A stretch of 64,000 bases of DNA from the NCBI GenBank assembly GCA_017934545.1, contig JAGBJI010000002.1, positions 248,001 through 312,000 of the forward strand. The letters run 5' to 3'. Shown here piece by piece: positions 34,162 to 42,064 of this stretch. The DNA comes from Bacteroidales bacterium. Lineage in GTDB: Bacteria; Bacteroidota; Bacteroidia; Bacteroidales; P3. A model generated the notes under the pieces. It had not been told where the DNA came from. It did no database searches and saw only the letters and a program-made list of their open reading frames with translations. Made by a program: the position numbers and the translations under genes. The first letter of the stretch is position 1; the number at the start of each line of letters is the position of its first letter.

Positions 34162-35079
34162 ATGAAAAAAACAATATTTACCGTTGCAATTATTTGTTTA
34201 TGCAACTTGGTTACGGCACAAAACGATGTCAACACCATGACTTTGGGTGATGACGGAGTGAGATACAAGATAGAAATCAGCAATCCGCAGGGACGCCAAC
34301 TCAAAGAAGGCGATTTAATCATAGGAAGATACGAGATATTTTACGACGATTCGTTGATATTCTCTTGTATGAACCGTCCGCCTCAACCTGCTATTCCAGT
34401 ATTGGAACAAAACCGCGTGTTCAAAGGCGATTTGATGGACGGTTTGAAGCATATGCGTGAGGGTGAAACGGCATTGTTTGCCTTTGCAAAGGACTCTATG
34501 GCCAAATATCCTACGGGTGTGCCGGCAGATTTGGAGGCTTCGTATATTTATTACCGCGTTGCAGTGGATTCGTTGACTACTTTGGCGCAAATGCAGCGTG
34601 AGATGGAAGCCCGTCAGGCAGAAATAGACAAACAGGCCGACAGTATGCGGGCAATAGAAAACGAAATGATTGAAACTTATTTGCAGCAAAACTCTTGGGA
34701 CAAGACCAAAAAAGACGGTATTTACGTAAAACACTTGGTTCAGGGCAGCGGACGGCAGGCCAAGGACGGCGACGTGGTTCAGATTCATTACATAGGACAG
34801 TTGCTTGACGGCAAAGTGTTTGACACATCTGTTGAAGATGTTGCAAAGGAAAACGGAAAGTACAATGCGGCAAGGGATTACAAACCTTTGGAATTCAAAA
34901 TCGGAGCAGGTCAAATGATACCCGGCTTTGAGATTGCGGCAAAACAGTTGAAGCAAGGCGGCAAAGCAACGGTATTATTACCGAGCGATTTGGCTTACGG
35001 AAGCAGGGATTTGGGCGATATAAAGCCTTTCTCACCGCTTTTGTTCACAATAGAGTTGGTTAAAATTGTCAATAAATAA
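34162..35079 (+). CDS. FKBP-type peptidyl-prolyl isomerase, exported, two FKBP-like regions
   Basis: A 305-residue protein with a cleavable signal peptide (about 1-20, ending TAQ; no lipobox) and the same two-region architecture as its upstream neighbour. A divergent N-terminal region is followed by a long helical linker (AQMQREMEARQAEIDKQADS) and a canonical FKBP domain (GDVVQIHYIGQLLDGKVFDTS, IPGFEIAAKQLKQGGKATVLLPSDLAYG). ATG 34162 is chosen for the signal peptide. It looks like a duplication of the preceding gene, with lipidation lost or gained. Confidence 0.85.
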   Translation: MKKTIFTVAIICLCNLVTAQNDVNTMTLGDDGVRYKIEISNPQGRQLKEGDLIIGRYEIFYDDSLIFSCMNRPPQPAIPVLEQNRVFKGDLMDGLKHMREGETALFAFAKDSMAKYPTGVPADLEASYIYYRVAVDSLTTLAQMQREMEARQAEIDKQADSMRAIENEMIETYLQQNSWDKTKKDGIYVKHLVQGSGRQAKDGDVVQIHYIGQLLDGKVFDTSVEDVAKENGKYNAARDYKPLEFKIGAGQMIPGFEIAAKQLKQGGKATVLLPSDLAYGSRDLGDIKPFSPLLFTIELVKIVNK

Positions 35080-35084
35080 AAATA

Positions 35085-35109
35085 AAAAGGCGTTTTGTTG
35101 CAGCCTTTT
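35085..35109 (+). terminator. Weak hairpin after the FKBP cluster
   Basis: AAAAGGC (35085-35091) and GCCTTTT (35103-35109) can pair. The short stem and poor T run make this a tentative call. Confidence 0.4.
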
Positions 35110-35139
35110 CAGATAAAAATGATGCCCGACGCCGTTTAA

Positions 35140-35255
35140 TTTCCGCCCCTTGCGGAAACAATTCCGAAAAAACCTATTTTTTCGCATCAAAAAAATAGGT
35201 TTTTTAAGGCAAAAAAATAGTTTTTTTTCACATTAAAGCGGCAAGGGGCGGAAAC
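35140..35255. repeat. Family B intergenic repeat, copy 2, with perfect terminal inverted repeats
   Basis: Three modules with cores CCTA (35173-35176), TAGG (35196-35199) and TAG (35218-35220), each in A/T-tract arms. Terminal repeats TTTCCGCCCCTT (35140-35151) and AAGGGGCGGAAA (35243-35254) are a perfect 12-bp inverted pair. A further AAGGGGCGG occurs at 35284-35292. It lies upstream of the exonuclease gene. Confidence 0.88.
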
Positions 35256-35329
35256 ACAAAGGCAAAAGGCGGATTTTTAATCTCAAGGGGCGGGGAAAAA
35301 CAGCGTTTTTGTTTAAACAGAAAGAAAAG

Positions 35330-36133
35330 ATGGAACTTAATTTACAAAAACCGATAGTCTTTTTTGACCTTGAAACTACGGGAGTCAACATAGGAAAAGA
35401 CCGTATTATACAAATAGGTATGATAAAACTTATGCCTGACGGCGGGCAAATGAAATACAATCAGTTAATCAACCCGAAGATGCATATTGCGGAGGAGATT
35501 TCAAGGCTTACGGGCATAACCGACGGCGATGTAGCCATGTCGCCCGAGTTCAAAACCGTGGCTCAGGAGATTAAAGACTTTATTGGCGAGAGCGATTTGG
35601 CGGGATTCAACTCCAATAAGTTTGACATACCGTTGTTGGTTGAAGAGTTTTTGCGTTGCGGTGTTGATTTTGAGTTGACAGGGCGCAGTCTTATTGACGT
35701 TCAGAACATATTTCACAAGATGGAACAGCGTACGCTTTCGGCAGCATACAAGTTTTATTGCGGCAAGGAGTTGACCGACGCCCATTCGGCAGACGGTGAC
35801 ACGCTTGCAACGTTGGAAGTGTTGAAAGCACAGCTGGACCGATACGACGGAGTTGAGTACAAAGACGGCGAAGGCAGGATTTCCAAGCCCGTAGTTAATG
35901 ACATGAAACAGTTGGGACGCTTTTCCCGTACTAACAATTGGGCGGATTTGGCGGGTCATATATATTATGACGACAATTTGGTGCCGTGTTTCAACTTCGG
36001 AAAGCACAAAGGTACTCCTGTTGCCGAGGTATTTAAAAAGGAACCGTCGTACTACGCTTGGATGATGAACGCCGAGTTTCCTCTGTCTACGAAAAAAATC
36101 ATCAAACAGATAAAAGAATTGAGCAGAATATAA
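35330..36133 (+). CDS. DEDDh 3'-5' exonuclease (DnaQ-like) with a C-terminal accessory domain
   Basis: A 267-residue exonuclease. Exo I is FFDLETTGVN, Exo II is the AGFNSNKFDIPLL segment, and Exo III is the HSADGDTLATLEVL segment, giving the DEDDh residues for two-metal catalysis. Residues about 205-267 (HIYYDDNLVPCFNFGKHKGTPV...YYAWMMNAEFPLSTKKII) form a small extra domain also seen in other Bacteroidota exonucleases. It may act in DNA repair or nucleic-acid turnover. It could serve as a proofreading-type subunit but has no polymerase contact sequence I can point to. ATG 35330 is used instead of a TTG at 35309. Confidence 0.85.
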   Translation: MELNLQKPIVFFDLETTGVNIGKDRIIQIGMIKLMPDGGQMKYNQLINPKMHIAEEISRLTGITDGDVAMSPEFKTVAQEIKDFIGESDLAGFNSNKFDIPLLVEEFLRCGVDFELTGRSLIDVQNIFHKMEQRTLSAAYKFYCGKELTDAHSADGDTLATLEVLKAQLDRYDGVEYKDGEGRISKPVVNDMKQLGRFSRTNNWADLAGHIYYDDNLVPCFNFGKHKGTPVAEVFKKEPSYYAWMMNAEFPLSTKKIIKQIKELSRI

Positions 36134-36146
36134 ACTGAAAACGATT

Positions 36147-36761
36147 ATGAAACTACTTTGCATTGGCAGAAACTATACCGAACACATCAAAGAGTTGGGA
36201 AACCAAGTGCCAGAAGACATAGTGTTCTTTTTAAAGCCCGATACTGCATTGACAAGAGGCGGAGAGGATTTTTATTTTCCTGATTTTTCGTCCGAAGTTC
36301 ACTACGAATGCGAGCTTGTGGTGAAGATTGACAAGGTCGGAAAGTGCATTCCGATTGAATATGCCAAGGATTACTATTCGCAGGTGGGGCTTGGCATAGA
36401 TTATACGCTGCGTGACGTTCAGAGCAAGTACAAAGCCAAAGGCCTGCCGTGGACTTTGGCAAAGGGATTTGACTATTCTGCCCCCGTAAGTGAGTTTACG
36501 GATTTGAAACAACTGCAAAAAGACATACAGGACATACACTTTACTTTGGTAAAGAACGGAGTTGAGGTGCAAAACGGTCACACTGCCTGCATGATACATA
36601 CGGTTGACGAGATTATATCCTATATCTCACGGTTTATTACGCTGAAAACGGGCGATTTAATCTTCACCGGAACGCCGCAGGGTGTAGGAGCAATCCAAAA
36701 AGGCGATGTTTTGGAAGCCTTTTTAGAGGGAAAAAGCGTGTTGAAGCAGGAAATAAAATAA
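36147..36761 (+). CDS. Fumarylacetoacetate hydrolase-family protein
   Basis: A 204-residue FAH-fold protein. MKLLCIGRNYTEHIKELGN, FFLKPDTALTRGG, the metal site in HYECELVVKI, GIDYTLRDVQ and FTGTPQGVGAIQKGD are conserved features. Small single-domain members act as acylpyruvate hydrolases or oxaloacetate decarboxylases/tautomerases, and which applies here cannot be told. It is 13 bases after the exonuclease and 43 before recN, so it is probably in a run with DNA-repair genes by chance of operon structure. Confidence 0.87.
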   Translation: MKLLCIGRNYTEHIKELGNQVPEDIVFFLKPDTALTRGGEDFYFPDFSSEVHYECELVVKIDKVGKCIPIEYAKDYYSQVGLGIDYTLRDVQSKYKAKGLPWTLAKGFDYSAPVSEFTDLKQLQKDIQDIHFTLVKNGVEVQNGHTACMIHTVDEIISYISRFITLKTGDLIFTGTPQGVGAIQKGDVLEAFLEGKSVLKQEIK

Positions 36762-36804
36762 ACGTTAGGTTGTTTGCGGTTGATAAAACCTTTGTTTGAC
36801 GGTT

Positions 36805-38463
36805 ATGTTAGTATCATTGAAAATAGAGAATTATGCCCTTATCCGTTCAAGTTGTATAAATTTTAATGACGGATTCAGTGCCGTGACGGGCGAAACGGGT
36901 GCAGGCAAAAGTATAATGATGGGTGCTTTGTCGCTTGTGCTTGGTGAACGTGCCGATACGCAGGTTTTGACGGATAAAAACTCAAAATGCGTTATAGAAG
37001 CCGTGTTCAGTTTGGGTGAAGAGATGAAAGATTTGTTTGAGGCCAATGATTTGGACTTTGATACTTCGTCCGTGTTCCGCAGGGAGATAACTCCGTCGGG
37101 CAAATCCAGGGCTTTTATCAACGATACGCCCGTTCAACTCTCGGTAATGAAGTCTTTTGCCGACGTATTGGTGGATATACATTCGCAGAGTTCCACCGTC
37201 AAACTGTGTTCGCATGCTTACCAATTGTCAATAGTGGATTCGTTGTTGGAGGACAGGAATCTGTTGGCGTGCTGGCACAAAGAATTTTCACACTACCGCT
37301 TGATACAAAAATCAATTGAGGAGTTGGAAGAGCGGCAAAACGCTTTGATAAAAGAGGAATCGTACAACCGTTTTTTGTTTGAAGAACTTGACAAAGCAAA
37401 TTTGCAAGACGGCGAGCAGGAGGAAGACGAGAGATTGGCGGAACTGTATGCCAACAGCGGAAAAATAAAAGAGAATATAACTGAATCACTTTCGCTTTTG
37501 GACAACGAGCAGGACAATAATATAATAGGTATGCTCAACGAAACCAATTACCGTTTGGAAAAAATAGCTTCGCACAATCAGTTGTTGGCTGAACTTTACA
37601 GCCGTTTGAAATCAGCAAGCATAGAACTCAAAGATATTTATGCCGAGTTGAATTCATTTAACGACGGGTTGGATTTTGATTCGAAAGATATGGAGCAACT
37701 CACCCAACGGCTCAACGTGATTTATGATTTGGAGAGAAAACATAACGTCAAAACCATTGCAGAATTGCTTGCAATCAAAGATGATTTGCAGAAAAAATTG
37801 TCTGATATACAAAGTTTTGAATGGCAGATAGATGATTTGAACGGGCAGAAAAGACGCTCGGAATCAGAATTGGATATTTTGTCTGCAATGTTGACCGACC
37901 AAAGAAAGCAAGCCGCAGAATTTTTATCACAAAAGGTAAAACCGTTGTTGAGTTCCATGTCAATGAAAGACGCCGTTTTTCAGGTTGAAATCACGCAGGA
38001 AAACGGTTACAACGTAAACGGAAACGACAAAGTAAGATTTCTTTTCAATGCCAACAAGACTAAAGACAATCAGTTGCAGGATTTGTCGGACGTTATCTCG
38101 GGCGGGGAACTCTCGCGTCTGATGTTGGCGGTAAAGACCGTGATTGCATCCAAATATTCCGTAGACACATTGATATTTGACGAGATAGATACGGGCATAA
38201 GCGGCGATATTGCTTCAAAAGTTGCTGACATTATGCGGACAATATCCCAAGAGCGTCAAGTTATTGCCATAACCCATTTGGTTCAGGTGGCTGCCAAGGC
38301 GGACAATCAATATAAAGTATACAAACAAATAGTTGATAACCAGACCCAAAGCAATGTTTCGCTGCTTACACATGACCAAAGAATAGAGGAATTGGCTAAA
38401 ATGCTTTCGGGCGATAAGGTTACCAAGGAAGCCGTTGCCAATGCCAAATCATTGTTGCAATAA
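36805..38463 (+). CDS. recN: DNA repair protein RecN
   Basis: SMC-like ATPase that acts early in double-strand break repair. The 552-residue protein has the Walker A region SAVTGETGAGKSIMMGALSLVLGERAD near the N-terminus, a long central coiled coil (about 150-370), the ABC signature DVISGGELSRLMLAVK, Walker B LIFDEIDTGISGDIA and THLVQVAAKAD. ATG 36805 (MLVSLKIENYALIR) is preferred to the TTG at 36796. recR follows after an intergenic repeat array, giving a small repair cluster. Confidence 0.95.
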   Translation: MLVSLKIENYALIRSSCINFNDGFSAVTGETGAGKSIMMGALSLVLGERADTQVLTDKNSKCVIEAVFSLGEEMKDLFEANDLDFDTSSVFRREITPSGKSRAFINDTPVQLSVMKSFADVLVDIHSQSSTVKLCSHAYQLSIVDSLLEDRNLLACWHKEFSHYRLIQKSIEELEERQNALIKEESYNRFLFEELDKANLQDGEQEEDERLAELYANSGKIKENITESLSLLDNEQDNNIIGMLNETNYRLEKIASHNQLLAELYSRLKSASIELKDIYAELNSFNDGLDFDSKDMEQLTQRLNVIYDLERKHNVKTIAELLAIKDDLQKKLSDIQSFEWQIDDLNGQKRRSESELDILSAMLTDQRKQAAEFLSQKVKPLLSSMSMKDAVFQVEITQENGYNVNGNDKVRFLFNANKTKDNQLQDLSDVISGGELSRLMLAVKTVIASKYSVDTLIFDEIDTGISGDIASKVADIMRTISQERQVIAITHLVQVAAKADNQYKVYKQIVDNQTQSNVSLLTHDQRIEELAKMLSGDKVTKEAVANAKSLLQ

Positions 38464-38534
38464 TTTTTTTCGGGCAAAGGGTCAAAGCAAAGTGTTAAAA
38501 TCACAGATGAAAAAATTGTTTTGTGAAAAGAAAA

Positions 38535-38620
38535 ATAAAAAACATATGTTTTTCAATTCAAAAACATATGTTTTTTGATTAAAATTCATATGTTTTTTTG
38601 AAAAAATACATATGTTTTTT
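38535..38620. repeat. Family A array 5: four CATATG palindromes at 22-bp spacing
   Basis: CATATG begins at 38543, 38565, 38587 and 38609. The right flank is GGATTCAGAAAACGG. It fills most of the 222-base gap between recN and recR and ends about 40 bases before the recR -7 element. Confidence 0.9.
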
Positions 38621-38658
38621 GTTTTTGGATTCAGAAAACGGTTAAAAGGAAAATGTTT

Positions 38659-38667
38659 TAATTTTGC
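38659..38667 (+). promoter_or_regulatory. -7 promoter element for recR
   Basis: TAATTTTGC. Predicted start near 38674, 12 bases before ATG 38686. Confidence 0.7.
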
Positions 38668-38685
38668 ACAAATATTATAATAAAT

Positions 38686-39303
38686 ATGAATTATCCGTCC
38701 GTACATTTGGAAAGCGTTATCAATGAGTTTGCAAAACTTCCCGGCGTGGGCAGCAGAACGGCGTTGAGGTTTGCATTGCATCTTTTAAGCGAAGACCAAA
38801 CGCAGGTCAATCAATTGGCACAGTCCATTATTAATTTGAAAAGCGAGGTCAAACTCTGCCGTCATTGCTATTCGGTTTCGGACAGCGACGAATGTGAGGT
38901 TTGCCGCGATACCCGCCGCAACCGTTCTTTGATTTGCGTGGTGGAAAACATCAGGGACGTTATGGCAATAGAGGATACGGATTCGTTCAACGGCGTATAC
39001 CATGTCTTGGGAGGGGTTATCTCGCCCGTTGACGGCATAGGTGCGGGCGACATAAGGATAAAGGAGTTGGTGGAGCGTGTGGCAAAGGAAGACATAAAGG
39101 AGATTATACTTGCCCTGCCCACAACTATGGAAGGTGACACTACGTGTTTTTATATAAATAAATCGGTTAAAGATTTCGGCGTTAAAGTTTCTGCGTTGAG
39201 TAGGGGTGTAAGCATAGGCGACAATATAGAATACACCGACGGCATAACGCTTGCCCGTTCCATTACCAACAGAATGCCTTTTGATGCAATATACGGCAGA
39301 TAA
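38686..39303 (+). CDS. recR: Recombination protein RecR
   Basis: Works with RecF/RecO to load RecA onto gapped DNA. The 205-residue protein has an N-terminal helix-hairpin-helix (KLPGVGSRTALRFALHLL), a four-cysteine zinc finger (CRHCYSVSDSDECEVC), a Toprim domain (SLICVVENIRDVMAIEDT) and the C-terminal LARSITNRMPFD motif. It has its own promoter and is flanked on both sides by family A arrays about 830 bp apart. Confidence 0.95.
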   Translation: MNYPSVHLESVINEFAKLPGVGSRTALRFALHLLSEDQTQVNQLAQSIINLKSEVKLCRHCYSVSDSDECEVCRDTRRNRSLICVVENIRDVMAIEDTDSFNGVYHVLGGVISPVDGIGAGDIRIKELVERVAKEDIKEIILALPTTMEGDTTCFYINKSVKDFGVKVSALSRGVSIGDNIEYTDGITLARSITNRMPFDAIYGR

Positions 39304-39364
39304 CATTAAAGCGTTGTAAAACAAATCTATATTGCGGTTAAAAAGTATTGAATTCAGAAAGTAA

Positions 39365-39453
39365 AGAAAAAAAACATATGTTTTTGAAAGAAAAAACATA
39401 TGTTTTTTGATTAAAATTCATATGTTTTTTTGAAAAAATACATATGTTTTTTG
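39365..39453. repeat. Family A array 6: four CATATG palindromes at 22-bp spacing
   Basis: CATATG begins at 39375, 39397, 39419 and 39441. All three spacers equal those of array 2. Flanks are GAATTCAGAAAG on the left and GGATTCAGAAAACAA on the right, giving the fullest view of the element ends. The 309-base gap 39304-39612 otherwise contains only the dnaN promoter. Confidence 0.9.
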
Positions 39454-39544
39454 AAAACGGATTCAGAAAACAATTTTTTAAACTCTGTGAATTAATTGTT
39501 GATAAGTAATTGTATTATTTTATACGGGTATAAAATAAAGTTAT

Positions 39545-39553
39545 TATCTTTGC
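39545..39553 (+). promoter_or_regulatory. -7 promoter element for dnaN
   Basis: TATCTTTGC. Predicted start near 39560, a leader of about 53 bases. Confidence 0.7.
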
Positions 39554-39612
39554 ATAACGGTAGTTTTTTACTGCCTTGAAACAGATTGGTCAATTAAATA
39601 AAAGATAAAATT

Positions 39613-40761
39613 ATGAAATTTATTGTTCACGGCGGCACATTGTCCCGTTCGTTAAACTCAATACTGGGTTTGGTTTCAAAAAACAATACAATACCTATTG
39701 TAGAGAATTTCCTGTTTGAACTAAACGGCAAAACTCTGAACATAACGGCATCCGATTTGGAAACGGTTGCCAATGTCAGCATTGAGTTGCAGGACGCCGA
39801 AGAGATAGGCGTAACCCGTGTGTGTATACCCGGCAAAGACCTTAACACGCTGGTAAGTCAGTTGACGGACTCTCCGTTGAATATATTTGTCAACGAAGAT
39901 TATTCGGTTGACATTGCAACCAACGAGGGCGGCAAATACAACTTCAAAGGTTTGGATGCGGAAGATTATCCTCAGATGATAACCATTGAAGACAAGAACG
40001 AGTTTACGATACATTCGGCAACCTTTGTCAATGCAATCAACAAAACATTGTTTGCAACCTCAAACGACGAGTTCCGTCCGCAGATGGCAGGCGTTTTGTG
40101 CGAGTTTTCTCCTAAAGGATTGACGTTCGTAGGTACGGATTCCCACAAATTGGTGCGTTTCAGAAACACTTCCTATGCAACGGATGACGAAAAAGCGTTC
40201 ATATTGCCTAAAAAAACGCTTAACCTTATGGGCAAAATATTGTCCTCAATCAACGAAGACATTGAGATAAAAGTTGAAAACAACGTTTCCAACATAGCTT
40301 TCTATTTCAACAATTACCACTTTGCATGCCGTTTGATAGAAGGTAAGTATCCTCAATACGAGGCTGCAATCCCGGTAAACAATCCTAACAAACTTTTGGT
40401 GGCAAAGAATCAGTTGACAGACAGCGTAAAGCGTATCTCAATCTTTACCAATCAGGCAACAAATCAGATTCGCTTTGAAGTAACGGGCAAAGAAATAATT
40501 ATACAAGCCGAAGATATTGACGCCCAAAACAAAGCACAGGAACGCGTGGCATGCTCTTACGAGGGCGAAGATATGGTTATAGGTTTGAATGCCAAGTATC
40601 TGTTGGAAATACTTAACAACATAGATACGGAGAACGTTTGTTTCGAAATGTCAAAACCCGAACGTCCTTGCATAGTTACTCCTTATGACGAGGAAAACAA
40701 AGAAGAGCAGCAGACCGAAAGCCTTCTTATGTTGGTAATGCCCGTAATTTTGATGAATTAA
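39613..40761 (+). CDS. dnaN: DNA polymerase III beta subunit (sliding clamp)
   Basis: The ring-shaped processivity clamp. The 382-residue protein has the three-domain architecture, starting MKFIVHGGTLSRSLNSILGLVSKNNTIPI-type sequence, with NITASDLETVANV, EDYPQMITIEDKNEF, TDSHKLVRF and the C-terminal LLMLVMPVILMN. It is not next to dnaA, gyrB or recF here, so this is not the classic origin cluster. A C1B peptidase gene follows after 32 bases. Confidence 0.96.
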   Translation: MKFIVHGGTLSRSLNSILGLVSKNNTIPIVENFLFELNGKTLNITASDLETVANVSIELQDAEEIGVTRVCIPGKDLNTLVSQLTDSPLNIFVNEDYSVDIATNEGGKYNFKGLDAEDYPQMITIEDKNEFTIHSATFVNAINKTLFATSNDEFRPQMAGVLCEFSPKGLTFVGTDSHKLVRFRNTSYATDDEKAFILPKKTLNLMGKILSSINEDIEIKVENNVSNIAFYFNNYHFACRLIEGKYPQYEAAIPVNNPNKLLVAKNQLTDSVKRISIFTNQATNQIRFEVTGKEIIIQAEDIDAQNKAQERVACSYEGEDMVIGLNAKYLLEILNNIDTENVCFEMSKPERPCIVTPYDEENKEEQQTESLLMLVMPVILMN

Positions 40762-40793
40762 TAGTAAAAAAGAAATCATAATATAACAAAACA

Positions 40794-41999
40794 ATGAAAA
40801 AAATAGTTTATGTATTGGCAGCGTTAATGCTGTTGTCTTCACCTTCTTTTGCACAGAAAAAAGGTAAAAAGGCAAAAGAAGAACCTAAAGGTTATCAATT
40901 CACGGTAGTAAAAGAGAATCCGGCAACGAGTGTTAAGGACCAAAACCGCTCGGGTACCTGTTGGGCTTATTCGGGCTTGGCTTTCATAGAGAGCGAATTG
41001 CTTCGGACGGGCAAAGGCGAGTATGACTTGTCTGAAGCTTGGATTTACCGAAATGCGTACACGGACAAAGCCGAGAGATACATACGCGCACACGGTTCGG
41101 CTACATTTTCCGAAGGCGGAGCGTTTCAGGATATCCCTTATGTGATAAAAAAATACGGTATAGTACCTGAAGAAGTTTACCGCGGATTGAATTACGGAAC
41201 GGAAAAACCTGATTTCACCGAAGTAACTCCTGTTTTGAGCGGATACATAACAGGACTTGCAAAAGGCAAGAGCCTTTCTACCGCATGGAAACAAGGTTTT
41301 GAGTCTTTGTTGGACTCATATTTCGGCGTTAAACCCGAAGAATTTTATTACAAAGGGGTAAAATACACTCCGAAATCCTTCGCTGCATCGTTGGGATTGA
41401 ATTGGGATGATTATATAGAAATAGGTTCTTACACCCATGTTCCGTTCTATGAGATGTTTGAATTGGAAGTTCCTGACAACTGGTTGCATGCAGATATTTA
41501 CAATGTGCCGTTGGACGAGATGATACAGATAATTGACGACGCTATAATGGCAGGTTACACTATCGGATGGGGAAGTGACGTCAGCGAAAAGGGATTTTCT
41601 TGGAAAAACGGTGTCGCTATAGTACCGGACGAAGACAAACGTGACCTTTCGGGTACGGAAAAAGAAAAATGGGAAAAGCTTACGGCTTCCGAGAAAGCAG
41701 CAGCAACATATTCTTTTGACGGAACAACGAAAGAAAAAACCATAACGCAGGAAGAAAGACAGAAAGGTTACGACAATTTTTCCACAACTGACGACCACGG
41801 AATGCAGATTGTAGGTATTTATAAAGACCAAAACGGAAATAAATTCTACAAAGTAAAGAATTCATGGGGTACAGACAGCGGAAAATATGACGGTTATTTC
41901 TTTGCAAGTGAAGCATTCGTCCGTTACAAAACGATAGATTTCCAAGTTAATAAGAATGCTTTGACGGCTAAAATGAGAAATAAACTGAACATAAAATAA
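40794..41999 (+). CDS. Exported C1B-family cysteine peptidase (bleomycin hydrolase-like aminopeptidase)
   Basis: A 401-residue secreted or periplasmic papain-fold peptidase. Signal peptide about 1-20 (LLSSPSFAQ). Catalytic residues are Cys56 in SGTCWAYSG, His335 in DDHGMQIVG and Asn356 in VKNSWGTDSG. The peptidase C1B family includes cytosolic aminopeptidases such as PepC; this exported form with a lysine-rich start after the signal is common in Bacteroidota. The stretch between about 190 and 325 contains an acidic insertion (DEDKRDLSGTEKEKWEKLTA). It ends before a strong shared terminator. Confidence 0.87.
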   Translation: MKKIVYVLAALMLLSSPSFAQKKGKKAKEEPKGYQFTVVKENPATSVKDQNRSGTCWAYSGLAFIESELLRTGKGEYDLSEAWIYRNAYTDKAERYIRAHGSATFSEGGAFQDIPYVIKKYGIVPEEVYRGLNYGTEKPDFTEVTPVLSGYITGLAKGKSLSTAWKQGFESLLDSYFGVKPEEFYYKGVKYTPKSFAASLGLNWDDYIEIGSYTHVPFYEMFELEVPDNWLHADIYNVPLDEMIQIIDDAIMAGYTIGWGSDVSEKGFSWKNGVAIVPDEDKRDLSGTEKEKWEKLTASEKAAATYSFDGTTKEKTITQEERQKGYDNFSTTDDHGMQIVGIYKDQNGNKFYKVKNSWGTDSGKYDGYFFASEAFVRYKTIDFQVNKNALTAKMRNKLNIK

Positions 42000-42021
42000 T
42001 TCTGTAACAACAGAATTTGAA

Positions 42022-42057
42022 AAAAGCGGTGTTTAAATCAGATTAAACACCGCTTTT
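42022..42057. terminator. Bidirectional terminator between the C1B peptidase and the CCA enzyme gene
   Basis: AAAAGCGGTGTTTAA (42022-42036) pairs perfectly with 42043-42057 around a 6-base loop. T-rich on both sides. Confidence 0.88.
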
Positions 42058-42064
42058 ATTATAT

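Noticed and set aside
39613..40761. Replication origin near dnaN
   Set aside because: dnaA, recF, gyrB and clusters of DnaA boxes are not seen. dnaN here is beside recR and a peptidase gene.
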